Shown: positions 16,043 to 25,016 of the stretch, one piece after another
How positions within the stretch are numbered: the stretch's first letter is position 1
Layout: each line of letters starts with the position of its first letter
Assembly: GCF_002002735.1 (NCBI RefSeq)
Contig: NZ_MUNY01000045.1
Coordinates: 224,284-288,283, forward strand
Origin: Algoriphagus sp. A40
Lineage (GTDB): Bacteria; Bacteroidota; Bacteroidia; Cytophagales; Cyclobacteriaceae
Length of the DNA stretch: 64,000 nucleotides
Direction of reading: 5' to 3'
Notes under the pieces: generated by a model
What the model saw: only the letters and a program-made list of their open reading frames with translations
Databases searched by the model: none
What the model was told of the DNA's origin: nothing
Program-made: the position numbers and the translations under genes

Positions 16043-17188
16043 ATGTCCAAATTTGATTCGATAAGACCTTTTTACGATGCGGAAGCAAACGCAGCCATCC
16101 GTAAAATAATTGACGATCCTATGCTGGAAGCGATGATGGGCTTCACATTTCCAAATGACAATCCATCCCATTGGAAAGATCTGTTGCGCCACACCCATTC
16201 ACTCAGGGATTTTCAAATCAATTTCATATATCCCGGACTGATGAAAGTCCTGGAAAAAAGCTCTGACGGACTCAGCACGGGTGGTTTTGAAATTTTGGAA
16301 CCCAACACTGCCTACCTTTTTATTTCCAATCACAGGGATATCATACTCGATACTTCTTTACTCAATTCCTGCCTATTCGAAAAAGGGCTGGTCATGACTA
16401 CTTCGGCAATCGGAGACAACCTGATCAAAAAGCCTTTTCTCCATATTCTTTCCCGACTCAACAGGAATTTTGCAATTCGCAGAGGATTATCCGGCAGGGC
16501 ACTTTTTGAAAGTTCATTGATGGTTTCTGAGTATATCCATAAATCCTTGCTTAGGGAAAACCGCTCTGTGTGGACCGCTCAGCGTGAGGGTAGGACCAAA
16601 GATGGCAATGACGTGACCCAAAAAGGAGTCCTCAAAATGCTAACATTAGCTGAAAACGGGAAAAACCCTTTTTCATTCTTTGAAAAAATCCATGTCGTTC
16701 CGATCTCTATTTCCTACGAATATGACCCGACGGACATCCTGAAAATGCCAGAACTCCTGGCAAAATCCAGAGATGAAAAGTACGTGAAAAGTGAAAACGA
16801 GGACTTTGTAAACCTGCTCAGGGGGATCATGGGAACCAAGAAAAGAATCCACATTCAAGTGAACAAGGTTTTGGACAAGGAAATCAAAGAGATTTCATCA
16901 ATGGAAATTTCACAACCTGAAAAGCTTGCCCAACTGACCTCCTTGGTTGACTTAAATATTTGGAGTGGTTACAAGCTTTGGCCAAGCAATTACATCGCAC
17001 ACGATTTGCTCCATGGAAATGATCAATTTTCCAAGTTCTATTCAAGGGAAGAAAAAGAAGGCTTCGAAAAAAGACTGCTTGGAAAAGTGGATACCAGCAA
17101 CCCCATTCTGGTCAAAAATTTCCTTTCCATGTACGCTTACCCGGTGGACAATAGCCAAAAGGCTGCTGTCGACCTGAAAAAGTCCTAA
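16043..17188 (+). CDS. PlsC-like 1-acylglycerol-3-phosphate acyltransferase family protein
   Basis: A cytoplasmic/peripheral protein of 381 residues from the ATG at 16043 (MSKFDSIRPF). Upstream ATG (16025) and TTG (16019) codons are possible but less likely. The acyltransferase block shows LFISNHRDIILDTSLLN, resembling the NHx4D motif although the spacing to the second Asp is one residue longer, and WTAQREGRTKDG, corresponding to the FPEGTRS-like substrate motif. Such proteins move acyl groups onto lysophosphatidate or related lipids. It converges on the kinase gene 8 bp away. Confidence 0.75.
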   Translation: MSKFDSIRPFYDAEANAAIRKIIDDPMLEAMMGFTFPNDNPSHWKDLLRHTHSLRDFQINFIYPGLMKVLEKSSDGLSTGGFEILEPNTAYLFISNHRDIILDTSLLNSCLFEKGLVMTTSAIGDNLIKKPFLHILSRLNRNFAIRRGLSGRALFESSLMVSEYIHKSLLRENRSVWTAQREGRTKDGNDVTQKGVLKMLTLAENGKNPFSFFEKIHVVPISISYEYDPTDILKMPELLAKSRDEKYVKSENEDFVNLLRGIMGTKKRIHIQVNKVLDKEIKEISSMEISQPEKLAQLTSLVDLNIWSGYKLWPSNYIAHDLLHGNDQFSKFYSREEKEGFEKRLLGKVDTSNPILVKNFLSMYAYPVDNSQKAAVDLKKS

Positions 17189-17195
17189 GCTCAAC

Positions 17196-18440
17196 TCAGG
17201 ATACCGGAATGATCAACTCAAATTCTACTCCCTGTCCAAGCTCAGACTTTAGTAACAACCGGCCGTTGAGTTTGTTGACCAGTTGATGTACCAGATTAAG
17301 ACCGAACCCGTATCCGATTTCTCCGGAAGTTCCCATCGAAGAGGCAGTCCCTCCACATAAAATTTCCTCTATTTTATCCGGTGTGATTCCAATCCCATTG
17401 TCCTTTACTTTAAGTTTTAGGATCTTTTCCTGTTTTTGGATTTCCAAATCTAGCCTTACCTCCACTTTGCCCCCAGCTGGGGTAAACTTGATCGAATTGG
17501 AGATCAAATTTCCGAGAATCTGAAGGATTTTGGTTTTTTGAAAGGGAATTTCAGTCATAGAGACAGAAGCTTGCACTGTCAGGACCACGTTTTTGGTGAT
17601 AGCCTGAGGTCCAAACATATCAAGGACTTTTTCCTTCAAGGATAATAGGGTAAACTCAGATTTCTTGGGATGTTTTTGACCAGCTAAATTGGAAGACAAT
17701 ATTTCATCTGTGAGCTCCAACAAAGACTTCCCACTCTTCTGGATCAAGTCTATGAATTCAAGGACTTCTTCTATTTTGTTCCCATTTCCCTGAATTTGGA
17801 TAATTTCAGCCAAGCCAATAATCCCTCCGATTGGTCCCCGGATATCATGTGCTATCCGGTTTTTAATTGAATTTGCTTCTTGGACTTTCCGATTTAGGTT
17901 GGTTATTTCAACATGAGTTTTGATCCGATTGACCACTTCCCCAGCGATAACCCCGAGCATTTCTTTCTTTTCAGCGGTAAGATATTTGTAATCATCATGA
18001 AGAACACATAAAGCGCCAAGAGAGGTGTTCTCATTGATTTTGAGCGGAATTCCAAAGTAATACTTCAAAAAAGGAGATTTGGAGACATAAGGTTTGTCTT
18101 TAAATCTCAAATCAACCGAGAGATCTTCAACCTCAAAACCTCCGGAATTCTCCTCCAAAATGGTATACTGGCAAACTGAATCCTCTCGTGAACTTTGCTT
18201 AGAATCCAATCCAAAGGATGACACGCTCCATTGGGTGTAAGAATCAATCAGATTGACCACAGAAATAGATGTGCCGGCTACCTTTGCGGCGAGTTTGGTC
18301 AACTCTGCGCATGATTTTTCCAAATCAGAAAAATCAAGATCTAGCTCACTCAATTCCAACAGACGCTCCATTTCATTACCAGGAAAGGGAGAATTTTGAT
18401 CAATAGTCTGTTTTTGAAAGTGATTTTCAGTGTACATCAA
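17196..18440 (-). CDS. GAF-domain sensor histidine kinase
   Basis: A 414-residue soluble kinase. Residues ~35-165 form a GAF domain (SVVNLIDSYTQWSVSSFG, VCQYTI, FYFGIPLKI-type core). A short coiled coil leads to a HisKA dimerisation helix with the phosphoacceptor in RIAHDIRGPIGGIIGL (His near residue 198). HATPase_c residues follow: an N box in LISNSIKFTPAGG, DNGIGI and GYGFGLNLV. No membrane segment is present, so it senses a cytoplasmic signal. No response regulator adjoins it; its partner is elsewhere. Monocistronic on -. Confidence 0.9.
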   Translation of the reverse strand: MMYTENHFQKQTIDQNSPFPGNEMERLLELSELDLDFSDLEKSCAELTKLAAKVAGTSISVVNLIDSYTQWSVSSFGLDSKQSSREDSVCQYTILEENSGGFEVEDLSVDLRFKDKPYVSKSPFLKYYFGIPLKINENTSLGALCVLHDDYKYLTAEKKEMLGVIAGEVVNRIKTHVEITNLNRKVQEANSIKNRIAHDIRGPIGGIIGLAEIIQIQGNGNKIEEVLEFIDLIQKSGKSLLELTDEILSSNLAGQKHPKKSEFTLLSLKEKVLDMFGPQAITKNVVLTVQASVSMTEIPFQKTKILQILGNLISNSIKFTPAGGKVEVRLDLEIQKQEKILKLKVKDNGIGITPDKIEEILCGGTASSMGTSGEIGYGFGLNLVHQLVNKLNGRLLLKSELGQGVEFELIIPVS

Positions 18441-18574
18441 AGGAATCCATTTTATTTGAGGATCAAATTACCGAACCTTTCCTGAATCTGATGGAGCCCA
18501 AGTTCATTAATAAATAACTTTCTGAAATATGTATATTAAGTGCCTACATCATAGTTACCAAACCCTACTTTGAC

Positions 18575-19147
18575 ATGAATTTCCTCCTGATTTTTCAGCT
18601 TTTTTTTAGTTTCTTTTCGAAAGATGACAAACTCCCTGTCGGTCGGATCAATACTCCACTGGGAGAAATTCTGATCAGCCTGGACCAACGGACTCCAAAC
18701 CATCGAGAAAGTTTCATCGAATTGGCTGAGGCGGGATATTGGGATTCACTCACTTTCAACAGAGTCATTCCAAACTTCGTTGCCCAGGCCGGATGTCCTG
18801 ATACACCAGAGGGCTTCAAAGATCCTGAGTATCTTTTGGAGCCGGAATTCCATCCGGAACTGAAGCATGTCTATGGCGCAGTCGGTGCCGGCCGTGACGA
18901 CAATCCAGGGAAACTTTCCGCACGATGCCAGTTTTACATCGTCCAAAACCCGCAGGGAATTCCACGCCTGGACGGGGATTATACAGTTTTCGGACAGGTG
19001 ATCAAAGGCATGGAAATCGTGGATCAGATTGTGGCGGTAAAAAGAAATGAAACTGACGAACCTGAAAAACCAATCACCCTTGACATAGAAATTATTTATT
19101 TGAGTCAAGCAGAATACAATAATCTCATCAAGAACTCCAACAAATGA
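18575..19147 (+). CDS. Cyclophilin-type peptidyl-prolyl cis-trans isomerase
   Basis: A 190-residue cyclophilin. The hydrophobic N-terminus (MNFLLIFQLFFSFFS) suggests export or anchoring in the cell envelope. The core shows GEILISLDQRTPNHRESFIE, YWDSLTFNRVIPNFVAQAGC with the catalytic Arg in FNRV, and ARCQFYIVQN and VFGQVIKGMEIVDQI. It catalyses proline isomerisation during folding of periplasmic proteins. It overlaps the following oxidoreductase by 4 bp (ATGA), indicating co-translation, although no functional link is obvious. Confidence 0.92.
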   Translation: MNFLLIFQLFFSFFSKDDKLPVGRINTPLGEILISLDQRTPNHRESFIELAEAGYWDSLTFNRVIPNFVAQAGCPDTPEGFKDPEYLLEPEFHPELKHVYGAVGAGRDDNPGKLSARCQFYIVQNPQGIPRLDGDYTVFGQVIKGMEIVDQIVAVKRNETDEPEKPITLDIEIIYLSQAEYNNLIKNSNK

Positions 19148-20214
19148 AACCCATCAGCATTCTTATCGTTGGTTGCGGCAATATGGGCGCGACCCACGCC
19201 GCTGCTTACCACCAGATGCCCGAGTTCGAAATCTGCGGGTTGGTCGCCCGTGGCGATAGTAAACGCCGTGTCAACAGCGACTTAAACGCGACCTATCCCC
19301 TATTTGACGACTTTGATCAGGCCATTGCACAGACCAAACCTGATGCTGTCTGCATCTCCACCTATCCGGATACTCACGAGGAATTTGCTTTGAAAGCACT
19401 GGGTGCAGGCTGTCATATCTTCATCGAAAAACCGCTGGCAGACACCATTGCCGGATGTGAGAGAATCATCTCAAAAGCTAAAGAAACCGGGAAAAAAGTT
19501 GTCGTGGGGTACATCCTGAGGCATCATCCCTCCTGGATCAGATTTATCGAAGAAGCCCAAAAAATGGGAAAACCACTGGTTATGCGGATGAATCTCAACC
19601 AGCAAAGCCAGGGCTACATGTGGGATGTCCACCGAAACCTGATGAAATCCCTAAGCCCCATCGTGGATTGCGGAGTTCATTACATCGATGTAATGTGCCA
19701 AATGACCAAATCCAAACCAGTGTGGGTATCTGCAATCGGAGCAAGATTGACCGAGGATATCTCAACAGACAATTACAACTATGGCCAGCTTCAGATCCGC
19801 TTTGAAGACGGATCTGTGGGATGGTATGAGGCTGGTTGGGGACCGATGGTCAGTGAGACCGCATTTTTTGTGAAAGATGTTTTTGGCCCAAGAGGAGCAG
19901 TATCCATCGTGGCAAAAGATGCCGGAGCCTCCGGAAAATCGGATCATGTGGACAGCCATACCAAAACAGAATCCATCCGTGTTCATCATGCCGCAATTGA
20001 CGATAAAAACCATTTTTTGAAAGAAGACGAATGGATAGACATGACCGACGAGCCAGATCATCAGGAGCTTTGTAACCGGGAGCAGAAGTATTTTCTCAAA
20101 GCAATTCAGGAAAATCTGGACCTGACCGATCACCTGGACGATGCACTTAACAGCCTGAAAATCGCCTTTGCCTGCGATGAATCTGTAAAAACCGGAGAAG
20201 TAGTGAGGTTCTAG
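19144..20214 (+). CDS. Gfo/Idh/MocA family oxidoreductase
   Basis: A 356-residue NAD(P)-dependent dehydrogenase. The Rossmann entry is ILIVGCGNMGATHAAAYHQM and the family's EKP lysine is visible in HIFIEKPLADT. The C-terminal domain holds DCGVHYIDVM, with a catalytic-type His. There is no signal peptide, unlike the second family member in this window at 42931-44292. Family members oxidise or reduce sugars and cyclitols; the substrate cannot be assigned. It is coupled to the cyclophilin gene by a 4-bp overlap. Confidence 0.85.
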   Translation: MKPISILIVGCGNMGATHAAAYHQMPEFEICGLVARGDSKRRVNSDLNATYPLFDDFDQAIAQTKPDAVCISTYPDTHEEFALKALGAGCHIFIEKPLADTIAGCERIISKAKETGKKVVVGYILRHHPSWIRFIEEAQKMGKPLVMRMNLNQQSQGYMWDVHRNLMKSLSPIVDCGVHYIDVMCQMTKSKPVWVSAIGARLTEDISTDNYNYGQLQIRFEDGSVGWYEAGWGPMVSETAFFVKDVFGPRGAVSIVAKDAGASGKSDHVDSHTKTESIRVHHAAIDDKNHFLKEDEWIDMTDEPDHQELCNREQKYFLKAIQENLDLTDHLDDALNSLKIAFACDESVKTGEVVRF

Positions 20215-20288
20215 ATTTACAGAACTATGCACTTGATTGGCGGGTAAATGCTAAAAATATATATTGCTCGCTTTAATTGTTCGAAACA

Positions 20289-23200
20289 ATGGGAATTATT
20301 CCCAAATCCACTCCATCCAAACAAGCAGAACTTGTATCCAATCTATTGGAGGAAAACCATGCTCTCCTGCGGGGAATAGAGCTATTGGGTAACATCGGAC
20401 ATTGGGAGATTGAATTGACGACCGGAAAACTAAGATGGTCTGAACAGCTTTTTCGAATCTTCGGACTGGATCCATCCAAAGTCCAACCCTCCAAAGAAAT
20501 TGGCTTAGCTGCGATCCATCCGGAAGACAGAGAACAAACTTCAGCTGCTTTTCAAAAATCCCTAGAAACCGGAGCTCCCTACAAAATTGAAATGCGGGTC
20601 ATCAGGCCAAGCGGTGAATTAAGGTATGTGGTCGCTGATGGCACGATGGACCGCCCAGCTCAGGGTACTCCTTTCCGGTTGTTTGGCATATTAAGAGATA
20701 TTACGGAGGAAAAAATAAAAGAAGAGGAACTTCGAAAATCCAATCTGCAGGTGGAAAACATCCTGAACACCACTCAGGATTTGATTTTTTTGGCTGATGA
20801 AAATGGGTATTACCGTAAAGTATCCAAATCCTGTGAAGAAATACTGGGCTATACCCAAGCCGAGCTTTTAGGCAAATCATTCAGAGATTTGATTCATCCT
20901 GATGATTTTCAGCCAACTGTCGATAAAAGGAAAGAAATAATGGAGGGAAAAGCATCCTCCAATTTCAAAAACCGCTATTTCAAAAAAGACGGATCAATAA
21001 TCCATCTCAATTGGTCAGCAAACCTGGACAAAGCTACCAATACTGTTTTTGCCGTCGCCAGAGATGTCTCCCAACTCCTCCAAACCCAAGAAAGCCTCAA
21101 GCAGGATAGACAAAAGCTTGCCATCGTAATGGATTCCTCTCCGGAAACGATTTGGGCTTTAGACCGGAATTATAATCTGATTACTGCAAACAACCAGTTT
21201 CTCAGATCGATGAAGGAAATAGGAAACTGGGATCTCAAACCAGGCGACAATCTTATATTCAACACCCCATTACCTCCTGAATTTATTCAGGAATGGAAAC
21301 CTTGGTATGACCGGGCCTTGGCAGGTGAAGCTTTCTCCCTTATTAGAAAAGTCACTTTGCTCAAAAATGGAGGTTATATGGAGGTCAACTTTAAACCGAT
21401 TTTTGAAGAGGGAAATTTGATAGCTATTGGCTGCTATTCCCTCGATATAACCCATCAAAAAGAAGAGGAATTCCGCATCCAGGAACTTGTAAACAGACTT
21501 AAACTGGCCCAAAAAATCGGAAAAATGGGTTATTGGGAATTCAACATTCAGACCGAGGAGATTTATTGGTCAGATGAGGTTTTTGAAATCTGGAATATCG
21601 ACAGTTCCCTTTTCAGCCCCAATTTTCAACTTTTCTTTAATACTATCCATCCCGAGGACCGGGCGGACTTTCTGATTCACCACAACGATACCCTTACCGG
21701 AACTGCCCCGCTTAATGTGGTTCACCGCATCCTTTTACCCTCTGGAGAAATCAAATTTGTACATGAAAAAGGTACTTTGGAGATAGATCCGGAGATGGGA
21801 ATCCGGCGATATAGGGGGACAGTGCAGGACATTACCCGAGAAAAACTCATTGAAAAAGAACTCCTGGACAGAAATGAATTCATAGAATCCACACTCCGTA
21901 ATTTGCCTTTGGGGATTGCAGTGAATAAAATCAGCACCGGAGAGGTGACCTATCTCAACCCTTCCTTTAGCCAGATTTATGGTTGGGCTCCAGAGAAAAT
22001 AATGGACGTCGACACGTTTTTCAACAAGGTCTTCCCAAACCAGGAGTATCGGGAATCCATCAAAAGTCAGGTCATAAAGGATGTACTAAGCGGTGACCTG
22101 GAAAAGATGGTTTGGAATAACATCCACATTACCACAGAAAATGGAAAGGAAAGGATAATTTCTGCGAAAAATATCCCTCTTCCCGAACAGGATCTGATGA
22201 TTTCCACGGTGATTGATGAAACTGACCGGTATTGGGCCGAGCATTCTCTCCGGACAAGCAATGAACGGTTTCACTTGGCAACCCAGGCCGTTTCAGATGC
22301 AATATGGGATTGGGATATCAAGAAGAATTCTATCTTTTGGGGCAAAGGCTACCACAGGCTTTTCGGATATCCTGAAGAAATGGAAAAGGTATCCGAGGAT
22401 CTTTGGCAAACAAAAGTCCATCCGGAAGATCTGCCTGGAATCTGGAAGTCCATACTTGATGCCCGGGCCAACATTCAGGCAAATCGGTGGTCTGGGGAAT
22501 ATCGCTTTATGAAATTTGACGGAAGCTATGCTGTAGTCAAAGAAAACACGGTGATCCTAAGAGGTCCTGATGGCAAACCTGTACGGATGGTGGGGGCTCT
22601 TCAGGATATTTCCCTCGAAAAAGAAAAGGAAAACCATCTGAAACTTCTGGAATCGGTGGTAACCAACACCCGGGACGGGATTTTAATCACTGAGGCAGAG
22701 CCTGGGCCCGGCGGATACAAAATCATTTATTCCAATGATTCCTTCCTCAAAATGACCGGTTACACGCTGGAGGAAATAATCGGAAAATCACCCACCATCT
22801 TTCAGGGGTCGCTCACGGACAGAAAGGTCCTCGACAAGTTGAAACAGGATCTCAGTGAATGGAAGCCTTCCACTGTAGAATTGATCAATTACAAAAAGGA
22901 CGGCTCCGCTTACTGGGTTAATTTTTCTCTGACTCCGGTAGCGGACCAAAAAGGTTATTTCACCCATTGGATTGCCGTGGAGAGAGACATTTCCGAGCAG
23001 AAAAAAAATGAAGCTGCACTGCTCTACAAAACCCGGCTCATAGCGGCCATCGCAGATATCATCCAGTCACTTTTGGAAACCAATGAATGGGAAGAATCTG
23101 TGCCCGAATTATTGGGTAAAATGGGAGAAGTCATTGATGCTGATCGCGTCTATCTCTTTAAAAACTTCACTGATCCTGATTCCGGAAAACTTTTTACTCA

Positions 23201-25010
23201 GCAAATCAAGGAATGGACAAATGGAAAAGTCAGTTCGGAAAAGGATAATCCCGATTATCAGGCCATTCCATTGGAAGATCACCCTACCTTTTTGGAAAAG
23301 GCTTTAGCCAGGGAGCCTTTTGCGGTACAAACCAAAGAAACGCAGGGAGCTACACGGAAGATTTTGGAGGAACAGCAAATCAAATCCATTCTCCAGATTC
23401 CGATTTTCGTCGAGGGGAAATTTCAGGGATACATCGGATTTGATGATTGTACCCAAGAGCGGGAATGGTCGGATGATGAAATTGGATTTTTGACTTCAGT
23501 CACCACCAATCTGGCCTTCGCCATAGAGCGAAAAAGGCACCTTGACAAAATCAGAGTGGCCTATGAAACCAGAAACGAGCTCCTGGAAAGTATCGGAGAT
23601 TCCTTTTACGCCATGGATAAAAATTACAATGTCACCTATTGGAACAATGTAATTGAGAAACTGACCGGGGTGAAGCGTGAAGAAATCATCGGGAAAAGCA
23701 TCTGGGAATTTGTAGAAAAAGTCAACGATAAATTCCAAAACGCTTACGATAAAGCATTTCAGGAAAATAAAGCCCAATATTTCGAAACCTATGATTCCTG
23801 GGTAAATGCCTGGCTGGAAGTCATGATTTATCCGGCAAACGGTGGCTTGTCTGCAATCATTAAGGATATCTCGGATCGAAAAATGACCGAAAATCAGTTG
23901 GCACAATCCAACGAGCGGTTTTCTATCCTCGCCGATTCCACAAACGATGCCATCTGGGATTGGAATATCGAAACCGATGAACACTTCTGGGGTGATGGGT
24001 TCAGTAAGCTGTTTGGAATCAACTTGGAATTGGAAGGCAATTCTCCTGAAATCTGGAGAAAAAGGGTTCATCCTGAGGATTTTGAAGCAGTGCAAAACAT
24101 CCTCTATCAACTCCTCCACCAAAAGGACCAAAACTACTTTGAATCCGAATACAGGTTCCAAAGAAAGGATGGCTCCTATGCCTATGTGATGGATAAAGCT
24201 ACTTTGATCCGAAACAAAGCCGGCGAACCTATTCGTGTTGTCGGGGCGATGATGGACATCACCCAACGTAAAAATTATGAGGAATCCCTCAAGAAACTGA
24301 ATGAGGAATTGGCAGTATCCAACCGGGAACTTGAAATTTCAAACAAGGAGCTCGAACAGTTTGCTTATGTAGCTTCCCATGATCTACAGGAACCCCTGAG
24401 GATGATTTCCAGCTTTCTGGGTTTGATCGAACGAAAATACAAGGATCAACTTGACGAAAAAGGTATTCAGTATATCCACTTTGCCGTGGATGGTGCCAGG
24501 CGAATGAGGGAAATTATTCTCGATTTGTTGGAATTTTCCAAAGTTGGGAATTCATCGGAATCCAAAAAACCGACTAATACCAATGAATTGGTGCACGAAG
24601 TCCTCTTGCTGAACAATAAATTAATTCAGGAAAAAAATGCCACCATTCATGTTGGGCAATTGCCTGATATTTATTGCCACTCCAACTCCATTATTCAACT
24701 TTTCCAAAACCTAATTTCCAATGGTCTAAAATATCAACCTGCCGGAAAAAAGCCTGAAATAAGAATTAACGGAACTGAATTTGACAACGAATGGCAGTTT
24801 TCGGTACAGGATAACGGAATAGGTATTGATCCCGAATTCAAGGATAAAATATTCGTGATTTTCCAGCGACTTCACCAAAAAGATCAGTTCTCCGGCTCTG
24901 GAATAGGCCTTGCAATCTGCAAAAAGATCGTTGAATTCCACGGTGGAAAAATCTGGGTGGAATCTTCTTTAGACAATGGCAGTACTTTTTTCTTTACCAT
25001 TAAAAAATAG
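20289..25010 (+). CDS. Multi-PAS/GAF sensor histidine kinase, 1573 residues
   Basis: A very large soluble kinase, first gene of a five-gene signalling operon. I count about nine PAS domains (roughly residues 30-140, 155-265, 275-390, 405-520, 530-645, 655-775, 785-905, 1090-1195, 1205-1330) and one GAF domain (910-1080). Several PAS units share AVSDAIWDWDI-like entries of the PAS_3 type. The seventh has GKSPTIFQG, similar to LOV domains but without the flavin-binding Cys. HisKA has SHDLQEPLRMISSF (His near 1363); HATPase_c has DNGIGI and GSGIGLAIC. No membrane helices. A TTG at 20277 is an alternative start. The ligands are unknown. Confidence 0.9.
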   Translation: MGIIPKSTPSKQAELVSNLLEENHALLRGIELLGNIGHWEIELTTGKLRWSEQLFRIFGLDPSKVQPSKEIGLAAIHPEDREQTSAAFQKSLETGAPYKIEMRVIRPSGELRYVVADGTMDRPAQGTPFRLFGILRDITEEKIKEEELRKSNLQVENILNTTQDLIFLADENGYYRKVSKSCEEILGYTQAELLGKSFRDLIHPDDFQPTVDKRKEIMEGKASSNFKNRYFKKDGSIIHLNWSANLDKATNTVFAVARDVSQLLQTQESLKQDRQKLAIVMDSSPETIWALDRNYNLITANNQFLRSMKEIGNWDLKPGDNLIFNTPLPPEFIQEWKPWYDRALAGEAFSLIRKVTLLKNGGYMEVNFKPIFEEGNLIAIGCYSLDITHQKEEEFRIQELVNRLKLAQKIGKMGYWEFNIQTEEIYWSDEVFEIWNIDSSLFSPNFQLFFNTIHPEDRADFLIHHNDTLTGTAPLNVVHRILLPSGEIKFVHEKGTLEIDPEMGIRRYRGTVQDITREKLIEKELLDRNEFIESTLRNLPLGIAVNKISTGEVTYLNPSFSQIYGWAPEKIMDVDTFFNKVFPNQEYRESIKSQVIKDVLSGDLEKMVWNNIHITTENGKERIISAKNIPLPEQDLMISTVIDETDRYWAEHSLRTSNERFHLATQAVSDAIWDWDIKKNSIFWGKGYHRLFGYPEEMEKVSEDLWQTKVHPEDLPGIWKSILDARANIQANRWSGEYRFMKFDGSYAVVKENTVILRGPDGKPVRMVGALQDISLEKEKENHLKLLESVVTNTRDGILITEAEPGPGGYKIIYSNDSFLKMTGYTLEEIIGKSPTIFQGSLTDRKVLDKLKQDLSEWKPSTVELINYKKDGSAYWVNFSLTPVADQKGYFTHWIAVERDISEQKKNEAALLYKTRLIAAIADIIQSLLETNEWEESVPELLGKMGEVIDADRVYLFKNFTDPDSGKLFTQQIKEWTNGKVSSEKDNPDYQAIPLEDHPTFLEKALAREPFAVQTKETQGATRKILEEQQIKSILQIPIFVEGKFQGYIGFDDCTQEREWSDDEIGFLTSVTTNLAFAIERKRHLDKIRVAYETRNELLESIGDSFYAMDKNYNVTYWNNVIEKLTGVKREEIIGKSIWEFVEKVNDKFQNAYDKAFQENKAQYFETYDSWVNAWLEVMIYPANGGLSAIIKDISDRKMTENQLAQSNERFSILADSTNDAIWDWNIETDEHFWGDGFSKLFGINLELEGNSPEIWRKRVHPEDFEAVQNILYQLLHQKDQNYFESEYRFQRKDGSYAYVMDKATLIRNKAGEPIRVVGAMMDITQRKNYEESLKKLNEELAVSNRELEISNKELEQFAYVASHDLQEPLRMISSFLGLIERKYKDQLDEKGIQYIHFAVDGARRMREIILDLLEFSKVGNSSESKKPTNTNELVHEVLLLNNKLIQEKNATIHVGQLPDIYCHSNSIIQLFQNLISNGLKYQPAGKKPEIRINGTEFDNEWQFSVQDNGIGIDPEFKDKIFVIFQRLHQKDQFSGSGIGLAICKKIVEFHGGKIWVESSLDNGSTFFFTIKK

Positions 25011-25016
25011 CCAGGT